NCBI GenBank assembly: GCA_005408345.1
Contig: SEMN01001004.1
Span: 1 to 64,000 of the forward strand
Reading direction: 5' to 3'
DNA from: Macquaria australasica
Lineage: Eukaryota > Chordata > Actinopteri > Centrarchiformes > Percichthyidae
Length of the DNA: 64,000 nt
The position numbers and the translations under genes were made by a program. How positions within the stretch are numbered: the stretch's first letter is position 1; each line of letters begins with the position of its first letter. Shown piece by piece: positions 48,345-59,302 of the stretch. Below the pieces are notes generated by a model. That model was not told where the DNA came from. It saw nothing but the letters and a program-made list of their open reading frames with translations, and did no database searches.

Positions 48345-49260
48345 TCAACATGTCATGTGGAGTTCCACAGGGATCGACTCTAGGCCCCCTTTTCTTTAAC
48401 CTTTATACGCCACAGACAACAGCGTGCTGCAGGGATGATGATGTATTTTTGTAGTCCAACCCAGAAGTTAGCATCTCTCTGATTCCCTCCACAAACAGCC
48501 AATGAGATTTTTCCATTGGATTTTGGATTTTTGCAGAAAATAAAAGTTTATGATTCTTACACGTTTTGTTCAGCAGGATAATCTTCACACATGAACTCCA
48601 CTTTTGTGATGTTTGAAGCGTAAAGTCAACCTCCAGCAGTAAAAAGCTGAAGTTAGGCTGTAAACCAGCTCCACCACGGTCACATGACTTCAGCGTCTCC
48701 ACCACTGAGCTTCCAGCACTGACCTCTTCTACAAAAGCCTTTGGGAAAGTCTGAGTTAGAACAGTTTGCAGTATAAACCCAACGAGGCTGTAAAGGAGGA
48801 CGAGCGAGTCGATGAGTTTCTGTGTTTAATGTCCCCGACAGCCTCTGGAGTCTCACTTAGACTCTTGTTAGCAACCGACTTTTTTAAGACACGGAAAAGC
48901 TTCAAAACTCACCAGTGGAGTATTTACTGACGGATTTTATGTCGCAGAACAAAACGCTTGTGTTAACCACAGACCTTATTTCAGGCATCGAACCAAAAAC
49001 CCATTCAAGAAACCCCCAGACGAGGGAACAGGAGGAGCTAACATGCTAACATGCTAACTCACCTCAGGGTGTTAGGACTCAGTCTTGCAGCTCTGTATGC
49101 AGATGATACACAGCTACATACTTCTCTACACTTCTCTGTCGTTGGATGCTCTCAGCCCCGTCACCACACTCATAAAGTGAGGAACCTCGGTGACCTTCTC
49201 CATGCCACAAATATATAAACTGTGTCATGAGATCGGCTTATTACTGCTTATAAAATATGC
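48345..49260 (+). mobile_element. degenerate LINE interrupted by another repeat
   Basis: At 48350-48410 the plus strand encodes MSCGVPQGSTLGPLFFNLY, the reverse transcriptase B motif. At about 49090-49125 it encodes LYADDTQLHTSL, the catalytic C motif, followed by KVRNLGDLL near 49178. In intact relatives these motifs are about 15-20 codons apart; here about 670 bases separate them. The rest of the element is not recognisable. Confidence 0.75.
48415..49078. repeat. dispersed repeat inserted into the LINE
   Basis: The block begins around CACAGACAACAGCGTGCTGC and ends around GAGCTAACATGCTAACATGC. It includes a long stretch I recall as a common fish interspersed repeat (CGCAGAACAAAACGCTTGTG). 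Its minus-strand open frame at 48705-48403 is not a gene. Exact ends and target duplication were not resolved. Confidence 0.55.
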
Positions 49261-49697
49261 AAAAAGAAGAGTCTGCCTATGAAAACCTGGAGAGACTGTA
49301 ATGGCCGATGGCTCTTCTTTGTCTATAAAGTTCATCATATATGTTAAACCTGCTTACAAGCTCTGATCCAGTCCGACATTACCAGCAGAATATAAAGTGA
49401 TTAAAAGAGCTCCATCTTTACCAGCTGCAACATTAAAGCACCAATAATTAAAATGTTATTCTGGAATGGGCCATTCTGTACTTTTACTTTTGGTATATTT
49501 TGATGCTAAAAATACTTTTGTACTTTTACTTCAGTAAGGTTTTGAATGCAGGACTTTTACTTGAGTATTTCTACACTGTAGTATTAGTACTTTCACTGCA
49601 GTAACAGATCTGAATACTTCCTCCTCTGTGTATTAAATGTGTTTTATAAATGACGTTTGACAGACAGGTGACAGACAGGTGCAGTAATCTGTCTTAC

Positions 49698-52020
49698 CTC
49701 GTCTCTGGTCTCTGAGCGACGCTCTGACTCTGTTTCTGTGAGGAAAGAAAAACAAAAGTTCAGATGTTCAGAATATCAGTTAATCAATAATCAATCATTC
49801 ATATCAATATGAGTTTCCATGCAGTTTTGAAAGTTTGTGTTGAAGTTGCTGCTTTACTCACTGAGTCCTCTCTGTCGGCATGACAACAACAACAGGATGC
49901 TGAATGTCACGGAAACGACAAACAGGACGACACACACACCTCCCACAGCAGAGGCCAGAGACACACACTGTCCTGCACACACACACACACATTAAACATA
50001 CTGAGCCAGTTGTTATGAAGCATTTCCTTCAAGAGAAAATAAAGTGTTGTTCAAATGAAAACTCTCTATTACTAATATTGTTCATCTAACTGGAGTCAAA
50101 TTAAATAAAAATGAGACGCAGAAAGACACAGAGAGCAGGTGAAGCTGAACACTCAAGAAGATGGAAACGAGTTCAGTCAACACAAAGACATGTTAAGAGC
50201 AGCAGGTGGATGTTTCTCTGCTGCCTTTTGTACTTCGTCTCATTTCCTCTCCACCTCACCTGTCCTGCTGCTGACAGTCTTTCTGATCTTCAGCTCTCCA
50301 TCAGTCAGCATGCAGGACACCGCAGCCCCCCCCTCCCAGGTTCCTCCAGGAACAGACACCTGGACGCTGATGACACCCGCCTCACCGTCAGGGAGGATTC
50401 TGGGACTGAGCTCCTGGAGACTGTCGGCCTGGTCCACCTCCCAGTCCACTGTGACCCGCCCGGGGTCCTCCAGTCCAGACGCCCGACAGATCAGCGGGAC
50501 GGGGCGGGAGGAGTCGACCCGTCGGTCTGAAGGAACCAGGAGGTCGACCTCCGGACTGTGGAGCACCGACTCTGACGAGGTTTAAAGATTCAGATTCATA
50601 TTGTGTCAGTAAATATCACAGGCCTGGTGATGCTGCTGTTTAACTCCTGTACATAGAGACAACACAGAATGACACCTGCTAATGCTAATGCTAATGCTAG
50701 CACCAGTGCACCATCCAACACTTTCTTCTGGATGAGCATCATGAGGCGTTGAGTGTTTTAAAGTACCTTACTCTCCTCCATCAGCTGTGAGTCTCTGCGG
50801 CAGCTTCACGAGAGCTGACTTCCTGTTGTTACAACACCTGCCTGCACCTGTCCCTCTCACCTCACACAGGACCTTCGGCTCTCTGATTGAAAACCTCTGG
50901 TCGAGGAATATTTTAGAATCAGCAGCTGATAAATGTTCCTGCTCAGAGGATGAACCCTTTAGACATTTTCTGCAGCGCCACCTTCAGGACAAACTGAGAA
51001 GGAGTCCTCAGTGTGTTGTCTCACCTGTGACGGTCACCGTGGTCCCGCCTCCTGTCAGCAGCATGACTCCGTTGATGTAGACGCAGTAGTACCTGCCGGC
51101 GTCCTGCAGGGCGGCACTGGAGATCTCCAGCAGACACAGAGTCCCGCTATGAGCTCCAGACACAAATTGACTGCGCACACTGAGACCGCTCACCTGTCCA
51201 ACATGCAGCCACACCACCTGAGAGCACCGCCCACCCATCTGAGTGATGTCACAGCTGAGTCTGACCTTTGACCCCAGGGTCACAGATACAGAGGGAGGAG
51301 ACTGGACCAGCAGGGCTCCGGCTGTGACTGAAACACACATTCTGATAGTTAGTATCAGGGTGTCTGGAACCACTCATTGATCCACCTGGTTCTTCCTGAG
51401 CTTTCAGTCGGGTCTCCTCTTCAAATGAAGCCTCGACCCGTCGTGTTCACACAGAACCACAGACCAATTTTACAGCTGAACAAACTCACGATTTGAAATT
51501 CAACACAAAGACACACACGTCACGAGTCTGCACAAATCTGCTTCACGACTGCACAGGGAGGAGAAGCAACACACACACACACACACACACACACTAGCCT
51601 ACCACAGTATAAACATAAGGCACCAGATACTTTAAACACCAACATGACAAGAAACTCTGAAGCGTCACAAATAACGTGGAGACAAAGAGGGTGCAATAAA
51701 AAATGTAAAAATATACATAATGATCTAAAAAATATTCACTGATAATGAAACACAAATTGTATAATATAAACTCAGAAATCTAAATCTAAACATGTTAAAA
51801 CATGTACAAAAATCTACTGTAAATGTTTTAGGAACTAAAATGTACTTTTGACTACTTTTACATCAGATCTGTTTAAACTTCAGATTTGTCTGTCTGACAA
51901 AACTACAACTGAAAACACATAATGATAAAACACATTATCTAATGATTAGAAATGATGATGATGATGATTATTTGTCATCTTACCGCAGTGTGTGCTCAGA
52001 CAGATCAGCAGCAGCTTCAT
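49698..52020 (-). CDS. Ig-superfamily receptor with V(J)-like and C1-like domains and one transmembrane segment (3' end unresolved)
   Basis: Minus-strand exons 52020-51984 (signal peptide MKLLLICLSTHCG), 51327-51025 (V domain), 50571-50260 (C1-type domain), 49972-49862 (transmembrane) and 49735-49698 (start of tail, KTESERRSETRDE) join in phase for 267 residues. The V domain has LSCDI, VVWLH and DAGRYYC and ends in GGGTTVTVTG, a J-segment-like strand; two further cysteines lie in GGRCSQ and GTLCLL. The second domain has PLICRASGLEDPGRVTVDWEVD and SVPGGTWEGGAAVSCML, typical of C1 domains in antigen receptors, tapasin and SIRP. The membrane exon is ASAVGGVCVVLFVVSVTF. The family is not assigned; NITR, SIRP-like and pre-joined VJ-C1 genes are the alternatives. 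The tail is incomplete, so signalling motifs cannot be judged. Confidence 0.75.
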
Positions 52021-52094
52021 GCTGACGATCAGGTAAAAGTGTCTCATCATCACAATCTGAAGGTCGCTGCAGCTTCAGCGCCTTCACATACACA

Positions 52095-52115
52095 GCAACA
52101 GGAAGTGACATCATC
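52095..52115 (-). promoter_or_regulatory. ETS/PU.1-like site upstream of the Ig-like receptor
   Basis: CAGGAAGTGACATC lies about 80 bases upstream of the receptor start codon. It contains a GGAAGT ETS core next to a TGACATCA CRE-like motif. This is a motif match only, though it fits leukocyte expression. Confidence 0.3.
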
Positions 52116-52471
52116 ACTTCGCATCAGCTCAGACGGAAAAGAGGCCAATCAAACTGCAGGTGGTGAAAAACGTGATGAAAGTAAAACTGCAGGATCAAAA
52201 CTACAATATAACTGCAACAAATGCAGTATTAGTACACTTTCAAGCGTGCTTAGAGAAGTTTTATCTGCCTTCATGTGATCTTTGTCAACACTGTAAATCA
52301 TAACGAAATGTTGGCTTCATGTCTCTGAACGCTGCTCAGCTGCAGCTTGTTTCCCTTTGAGCTCAAAGGAAAATGACCGGCTTCATTAAGTCTGTGTTTT
52401 TATTTGGTATCAGTTTATTTCCTCTAATAACAGAAAAACATCACAGATTTTCAGATTATTATTAAACTGCC

Positions 52472-53158
52472 TCTAGTACAGATACAGGTTCAGGTTCAGG
52501 TTCAGATACAGGTTCAGATACAGGTTCAGGTTCATGTTCAGATACAGGTTCGGGTTCAGATACAGGTTCAGGTTCAGGTTCAGATACAGGTTCAGATACA
52601 GGTTCAGGTTCATGTTCAGATACAGGTTCAGGTTCAGATACAGGTTCAGGTTCAGGTTCAGATACAGGTTCATGTTCAGATACAGGTTCAGGTTCAGATA
52701 CAGGTTCAGGTTCAGGTTCAGGTTCAGATACAGGTTCAGATACAGGTTCAGGTTCATGTTCAGATACAGGTTCAGGTTCAGATACAGGTTCAGGTTCAGG
52801 TTCAGATACAGGTTCAGGTTCAGGTTCAGATACAGGTTCAGATACAGGTTCAGGTTCATGTTCAGATACAGGTTCTGGTTCAGATACAGGTTCAGGTTCA
52901 GGTTCAGATACAGGTTCAGATACAGGTTCAGGTTCATGTTCAGATACAGGTTCAGGTTCAGATACAGGTTCAGGTTCATGTTCAGATACAGGTTCAGGTT
53001 CAGATACAGGTTCAGGTTCAGATACAGGTTCATGTTCAGATACAGGTTCAGGTTCAGATACAGGTTCAGGTTCAGGTTCAGATACAGGTTCAGATACAGG
53101 TTCAGGTTCAGGTTCAGATACAGGTTCAGATACAGGTTCAGATTCAGATACAGAACAG
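52472..53158. repeat. hexamer array of GGTTCA, GATACA and GTTCAT units
   Basis: About 115 hexamers, chiefly GGTTCA and GATACA with occasional ATGTTC, repeat in higher-order blocks. Because the period is a multiple of three, long frames are open on both strands (FRYRF-like on plus, LNLYLN-like on minus). No start context or splice evidence supports a gene. Confidence 0.95.
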
Positions 53159-53412
53159 TCACTTCATGTTAATGTGGTGTATTTACTTTACCCCGTTAAT
53201 AACATTGATCTTCTTCTACTTTACATAGTGTGAATATTTGTCTGTAGCTAATGCTAACAGCACCTCGTTGCTAGCTATAGAACAGCTGTATATATATATA
53301 TATATGCTAACATGTGCTAACATGGTTATTAGTCTCCAGGCCGGTCAGCTGATTCAAACTAGATATTTTGTTCAGAAAACATCAGGCTGTTATTCTTCTC
53401 ACTGTCACTGTG

Positions 53413-53418
53413 TTTATT
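53413..53418 (-). terminator. poly(A) signal for the tetraspanin gene
   Basis: The minus strand reads AATAAA 131 bases after the tetraspanin stop codon. Confidence 0.5.
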
Positions 53419-53548
53419 CAGTTCACACGGAGCACAGCTGCAGATCTGAGGACTTCATTGATTTTTAGCATAAAATATAAAAAATCCACGTTTTATAATT
53501 CAGTTTAATTTGGAGCCTGTTGATGACCCTGGGCTGGCTCCAGGTGGA

Positions 53549-56500
53549 TTAACCGTGGTTCTGGTTGTCATGGTGATAAGTCGGGTTGGTGGGGTCTATG
53601 TAACCATCATCAGGGTCGACGTAGCTGTAGTTCTGCTCTCCATAGTCCAGGTCATCTCCAGAGGCGTGGTCCAGGTGGAGGTGGTCATGGTCGACCAGAG
53701 GATTGGTTCTTTTCAAAGCAGCTTTTCTGCCAAACGCGCGGTACAGGTAAACCATCACGACAAACTGAGCCACCTGGAGAGAGACGGCAGAGACTCAGAG
53801 GAGGTCATGAATATTTACTGCTGCATCACATTCTGGTTTCATTACCTGGATCAACATGAGACTGACGTCCATGCTGACGATGGTCAGAGCGTTCTCCTGC
53901 AGCCAATCACTGAGCTTCTTTTTGCAGCCCTGCAACAAACACACTGATGAACCGTAGAGCACATGATACTCACACAACAACATAATATAACTCACACATA
54001 ACATTATTAACAATTACAAAACTACAAATGTGACTTAAGCTAATAAAACGTAGTGTAACATATCCAAACGTAGCATAATGTACCATAACATCATAATCTC
54101 TGTACTTTCACTTTACAAATACTTTTCCTTGTGAACCGCACAGTTTTTGGCTAAATGCTCTTGTTATTTGTATGTTACTGTAGCATGCAGTACACTGACA
54201 GTATACTGTGTGTGTGTGTGTGTGTATACCTGGTCATACGAGGTGTTTCCCCTCCCGTACAGCGGAGCGCTGAAGTTCAGCAGCTCGGAGCACCAGGACA
54301 AGTTAAAGGCGGGACGATAGGAGCTAAAACAGGAACAAGGAAGGATGTCTGGTTCGGTCAGGTTCAGGTTCTGGATATACGAGTTCTTCAGCCAATCAGC
54401 AGGGCCCGTCCTGCCACAGCAACCCCCCTGTCAACAAAAAAATCAGTCACAATCATAACCCTTCGATAAATGAACCAGTTATTTACAGAGTCACACAGTA
54501 CAGTGACTCACGTAGTGCTGCACGTTGTCCATCAGTCGGTCCTGACTCTGACTCGTTTCTCCGAACTCGACGATGATCTGATCCACTGTGTCGTCCAGAC
54601 TCCGTCCAATCTGAGCCCACAAACACCGCACGGTGGAGACACAGGACAGGTCACAGTACTGACAGAGTACTGGCCTCAGTGCAGCAGAACACAACATGCT
54701 TCACATACACTACGTACCGAACTGTGACCCTAAAACCGAGGAAAGGTACAACCAGATACCAAGCACGACGTTACACACTTAGGTACTCATGGTACATTTA
54801 TTTCTATGTTGCCCCTCATTATTTTCATTATCAATTAATCTGCCAATTATTTTCTCAATTTATCGATTTGATGTTTTGTCAGAAAAACATCAAGATGATG
54901 TCTTCACTTTGTTCAACCAACAGTCCAAAACACAAAGAAATTCACTTCACTGTCACGTAAGGAAAACTGGAACCATCAAATATTTGGCCTTCTTGCTCAC
55001 TGACACTGGGAACTGACACAGGTGTGTCCTGATGACCTGACACAGGTGTGTCCTGATGACCTGACACAGGTGTGTCCTCTCACCTGTGTTCAGGCTCAGT
55101 GTGTGCAGGTGTTTGGACACACATCTGATCATTAAGTCATATTAACAAGTTCTGTCCACCAAAATAAAAGCAGGCTCACCTTGTCTCTGTTCATGAGCAG
55201 CAGCAGGGTGACGAACAGCTGACCCAGGACCAGGATGATGAGGAAGCCCATGTACTGAGGAGGAAGAGCAGAGCTGAATGCAGCCTGAAGGGTCAACGCT
55301 GCGCTTACATCACGAGGGATGTTTAATGACTACAAGGTTGGTGTGAACTATATAAACAACTCATAAGCTGGTAATTACAATACAAAGTCCCACATGACCT
55401 GAACGCAGCATCGCAGAGCAGAGGTTATATCAGTGGTTACAGGTGGTGACTCACCATCAGCAGCAGGAATCTGTTCTCTCTGTCAGCACCGACACATCCA
55501 ACAACACCGACCACCACCACCACTCCACCCATCACCAGCAGCCCCGCCCCCACTGTCCGCAACTCTGCTGCACATACACACACACACACACACACACATA
55601 CACACACACACACACACACACAGGTGTATTAATAGTATTGATTATGTGCAGTTTCTGACTGACTTTAAATTGTTGTCAGAAGCACTTTTGTAACAATAAA
55701 GTTTTACTTCTGGAACAAACTGTTTCATGTAGCGTGTAGGCTAGCTGGCTACCTGTGCTTTACTGCAGCTAGTTAGCACTAAAGGCCAGTTCAGACCAAA
55801 GATTCGCGATGAGACGAGTTGAAACTGGCAGCTACTTGTAACGTGCCAGTCTGCAACGTTCTGAAACCTGCCAGTTTACACCAAAGCGACGAGATGAGAC
55901 AGCGTATCGTTTCCATAGCAACGACTCTGTACTTCCGTTGTAACTGCTGGCTTTTCAGGCTTTTTTTGCAGCTGAATGTAATTTGTAGCATCTTAAAATA
56001 TGAATGACGATAGTGATAGTGAGTGACTTGCTACAGCTGCATTTAGTATTGATGAAACAGCGAAAACATAAAAAACTGAGAGGGTCGAGAAATTGGAGCC
56101 GTCCAGGGGTCCATCAACAGAATATCCAGGGGGCTTATGCAAATTAATGCCGTGAACTTGAGGCAGGAGATCTTCTGTCGTTTAGAGGAGTTGGCGTCAC
56201 GTCTAATCAGCTGAGAAAACACTAACCATCGAGACAGCATTTCACCAGGTGACCGGCTGATAACGCTGCGCTTCTTGGCAACAGCTGAGCTACAGCCCAT
56301 AGACAGAAGAAGTTACATGACTGACTATTTTACAACAGAAAAGAGATTCAACAATTAAACTAAATTAAGAGTATCCTCCTGACTCTGCCATAACAACTGC
56401 AGGCTACTCTATTTTTCTTGCTCTTGTTCTTCCATTAGTCATTTAGAACATTATTCCATTACTGTATTAATAATCAGTGTAATAAAGAAAGTAGGCCATA

Positions 56501-59302
56501 CTTAATCGAGCTGATTGGCTGTTGAAACTGTTAAAACAGCTGAGTCTCAGGCGACGCCATCAGCCGGCTCGAGTCGAACTGAGACGGGCCGGTTCACACC
56601 GCTGAAACTTTTCCTGAGACGTTCTCAAATGGTTTCATTTCGTCTCGTCGCGAATCTTTAGTCTGAGCTGTTAACTTAAGCTAACCAGTTACGGCTCAAT
56701 GCTAATGCTTAGAAAATCATTTGGTAACCGTAACAGTTTTTTATGTTTACGATACCATTGACCATCACATTCTATTACAGAGACTAGAACATTTTATTGG
56801 CATTAAAGGTACTGCACTAAGCTGGTTTAAATCCTATTTATCAGATCGATATCAGTTTGTACACGTTAATGATGAATCCTCTATGCACGCCAAAGTTAGT
56901 CACGGAGTTCCACAAGGTTCTGTGCTTGGACCAATTCTATTTACCTTGTATATGCTTCCTTTAGGCAATATTATTAGGTTTCATCTGGCTTGATCGATAA
57001 ATATAATTGGGTATCATCTGCATAACAATGAAAATGTATGGAGTGCTTCAAGCATGCCTTAAGGACATAAAGGCCTGGATGACCTGCAATTTTCTGATGT
57101 TAAACTCAGACAAAACCGAAGTTATTGTACTTGGCCCCGAACACCTTCGAAACACATTATCTAAAGATATAGTTTCTCTAGATGGCATTGCCCTGGCCTC
57201 CAGCGAAACCGTAAGGAATCTTGGAGTTATCTTTGATCAGGATATGTCCTTTAACTCCCACATAAAACAAACTTCAAGAACTGCCTTTTTTCATTTACGT
57301 AACATTGCAAAAATCAGGCACATCCTATCTCAAAAAGATGCAGAAAAACTAGTCCATGCATTTGTTACGTCTAGGCTGGACTATTGCAACTCTCTATTAT
57401 CAGGCTGCCCCAATAAATCCCTTAAGACTCTCCAGCTGATTCAGAATGCTGCGGCACGTTTACTGACAAGAACCAGAAAAAGAGAACATATTTCTCCAAT
57501 ATTAGCTTCTCTACACTGGCTCCCTGTAAAATCCAGAATATAATTTAAAATCCTTCTCCTCACCTTCAAAGCCCTAAATGGTCAGGCACCATCATATCTA
57601 AAAGAGCTCATAGTACCCTATTACCCCACTAGAGCACTGCGCTCCCAGAATGCAGGGGTTGTGGTTCCTAGAGTCTCTAAAAGTAGAATGGGAGCCAGAG
57701 CCTTCAGCTATCAAGCTCCTCTCCTGTGGAACCAGATCCCAGTTTGTGTACGGGAGGCAGACCCCCTCCTCACATTTAAGAGTAGGCTTAGGACTTTCCT
57801 CTTTGATAAAGCTTATAGTAGGGCTGACTCAGGTGACCCCTGGCCCCCCCCTTAGTTATGCTGCTATAGGCCTAGACTGCCGGGGGACTTCCTATGATGC
57901 ACTGAGCTCCTTTCTCCTCCTCTTCCTCTCCATCTGTACGCCCTCATATCCCATCAATGCTTGTTATTAATTCAACTTCTTCCCGTAGTTGTGTGCTTTC
58001 TCTCCTCTCTCTCTCTCTCTCCCCTTCTGTTGCTTTCTGCAGGTATTTCTGCCTCCGGAGCTGTAGAGTCTGGGTCTGTGGTTGCTGCCTCCTGCTGCCC
58101 CCGTGCTCCTGCTCTGCACCCGCTGCTGCTATTGCTGTTGTTGCTGTTATTATTAGTATTACTATTATAATGTTGCTCTTAGTGTTGTTTCTGTTGGTGT
58201 TAACATCAATGCCATTACCACAACTATTGCTTTAGATCCCTATGTGGAACTGTATTGTGCTGCTGTATGTTCTCTCTCTCCCGCTCCCCCCTCCCCCTTC
58301 AACCCAACCGGTCGAGGCAGATGACCGCCCACCCAGAGCCTGGTTCTGGTTCTGGTTCTGCTTGAGGTTTCTACCTGTTAAAAGGGAGTTTTTCCTTGCC
58401 ACTGTCGCATAGTGCTTGCTCATGGTGGGAACTGTTGGGTCTCTGTAAATATAAAGAGTCGGTCTAAACCTGCTCTATATGAAAAAGTGCCCTGAGATAA
58501 CTTTGTTATGATGTGGCACTATATAAATAAAACTGAATTGAATTGAATTAACCATGGTAACACACAACGCACGTCAGCATGTGAGTGTCTGACACAGTGA
58601 TTCTCCTCCTGTCTCTGTCTGTCTCTCGCTTTCCACCTGCTCCCAGTCTTTGTGCTAACCTAGGCTAACTGTTTCCACCTGCTCCCAGTCTTTGTGCTAA
58701 GCTAGGCTAACTGTTTCCCCCTGCTCCCAGTCTTTGTGCTAAGCTAGGCTAACTGATTCCCCCTGCTCCCAGTCTTTGTGCTAAGCTAGGCTAACAGCAG
58801 CAGTGTTACCGGAGGAGATGGCGGTCAGGAAGCTTCCTCTGTCAAACAGGATCCAGACTGCACAGCCGGCTACACTCAGACCCAGAGCCTGCAGACAGGG
58901 GTCAGAGGTCAGGTCAGAGGTCAGCTGCAGTCTGACTGTGTGGTTGTCTGAGTGTATTTGTGCTGTTTTTGTTTGTCTGATGATGTTGTGAGACTTTTCA
59001 AGCTTCAGCTGTGAGGACAACAATCACAGAGTTCATGTGTCGACAGGATTTCTGCCATGAAACTTGCTGGAAGTGAATCAGTTTATTAAATGACTGAATC
59101 AGTGAATCAGAGCAGCTCACAGAGTGTCGCTTCTCTTTTAAGTCTCTTGTCTGCATCATTTATTCCACTCAGCTGTTTCCTGCAGTCAGACAGCAAGTGG
59201 ACAGTTAATAAAAAAGTGGAGTCAAAGTTTTCTCACCAGGAAGACGGAGTTAAAAAGTGCAGAGCAGAACTTCAGCAGCTGAATCTTCACCTCCAGCTTC
59301 AT
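53549..59302 (-). CDS. tetraspanin, CD37/CD82-like
   Basis: Eight minus-strand coding exons join in phase to 312 residues: 59302-59237, 58888-58810, 55567-55455, 55254-55180, 54610-54512, 54427-54230, 53929-53846 and 53773-53549. Four membrane segments lie near residues 11-34, 55-73, 85-107 and 222-247. The large extracellular loop has CCG (147-149), PCSC, SWC and QGC, giving six cysteines. WILFDRGSF after TM1, the PCSC motif and the QGCKKKLSDWLQEN end of the loop resemble leukocyte tetraspanins CD37 and CD82. The cytoplasmic tail is about 60 residues, far longer than in those proteins, and rich in Asp, Tyr, His and Asn (YGEQNYSYVDPDDGYIDP). Intron 2 is 3.2 kb because two transposable elements landed in it. 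CD37 or CD82 orthology is not established. Confidence 0.85.
55573..55622. repeat. (CA)n microsatellite next to a tetraspanin exon
   Basis: CA repeats begin about five bases from the acceptor of the third tetraspanin coding exon, replacing its usual polypyrimidine tract with GT-rich sequence on the sense strand. Confidence 0.95.
55791..56674 (+). mobile_element. degenerate PIF/Harbinger-like DNA transposon
   Basis: The left end, CAGTTCAGACCAAAGATTCG then CGATGAGACGA, and the reverse complement of the right end, CAGCTCAGACTAAAGATTCG then CGACGAGACGA, form long inverted terminal repeats. A related copy of the left end recurs inside (near 55870). Around 56050-56170 the plus strand encodes pieces such as RKHKKLRGSRNWSRP and IQGAYANLVNEL, which I relate to the N-terminus of Harbinger-type transposases. 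Most of the transposase is missing. The target-site duplication was not resolved. Confidence 0.65.
56715..58550 (+). mobile_element. 5'-truncated LINE with an internal inversion (Rex1/L2/CR1-like)
   Basis: The element begins inside the reverse transcriptase at DTIDHHILLQRLEHFIG and continues with GVPQGSVLGPILFTLYMLPLG. It resumes at ACLKDIKAWMTCNFLMLNSDKTEVIV and runs through TSRLDYCNSLLSGCP, NAAARLLTRTRKREHISP and LHWLPVKSRI to a stop at 57541, with a further homologous part to about 57850. The 3' UTR ends TATATAAATAAAACTGAATTG plus a short (AATTG)n tail at 58550. Between 56976 and 57042 the segment carrying the catalytic YADD codons is reversed. It lies antisense in tetraspanin intron 2. 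Confidence 0.88.
58634..58797. repeat. 42-bp tandem repeat, four copies
   Basis: Each copy contains CTGCTCCCAGTCTTTGTGCT followed by AAGCTAGGCTAACTG. The array ends 12 bases from the donor of the second tetraspanin coding exon (58810). The unit is related to the dispersed repeat near 32400. Confidence 0.9.

Larger units (their letters stand above)
46201..49697. other. region containing the unresolved 3' end of the Ig-like receptor gene
   Basis: The minus-strand receptor gene must end here. Candidate last exons begin after acceptors near 47363, 47290 and 46319, but none is clearly right. A minus-strand AATAAA lies at about 46557-46562. The rest is a CAT array and nested retroelement sequence. 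Confidence 0.35.

Noticed and set aside
47713..48351. Met/Val- and Ser/Pro-rich frames
   Set aside because: They are translations of a CAT/CAC microsatellite.
48403..48705. 100-codon minus-strand frame resembling a conserved peptide
   Set aside because: The sequence is part of an interspersed repeat inserted in a LINE, so its familiarity comes from repeat copies, not from a gene.
52473..53172. Overlapping frames of more than 200 codons (LNLYLN and FRYRF types)
   Set aside because: The six-base repeat period keeps both strands open; there is no promoter, signal peptide or exon structure.
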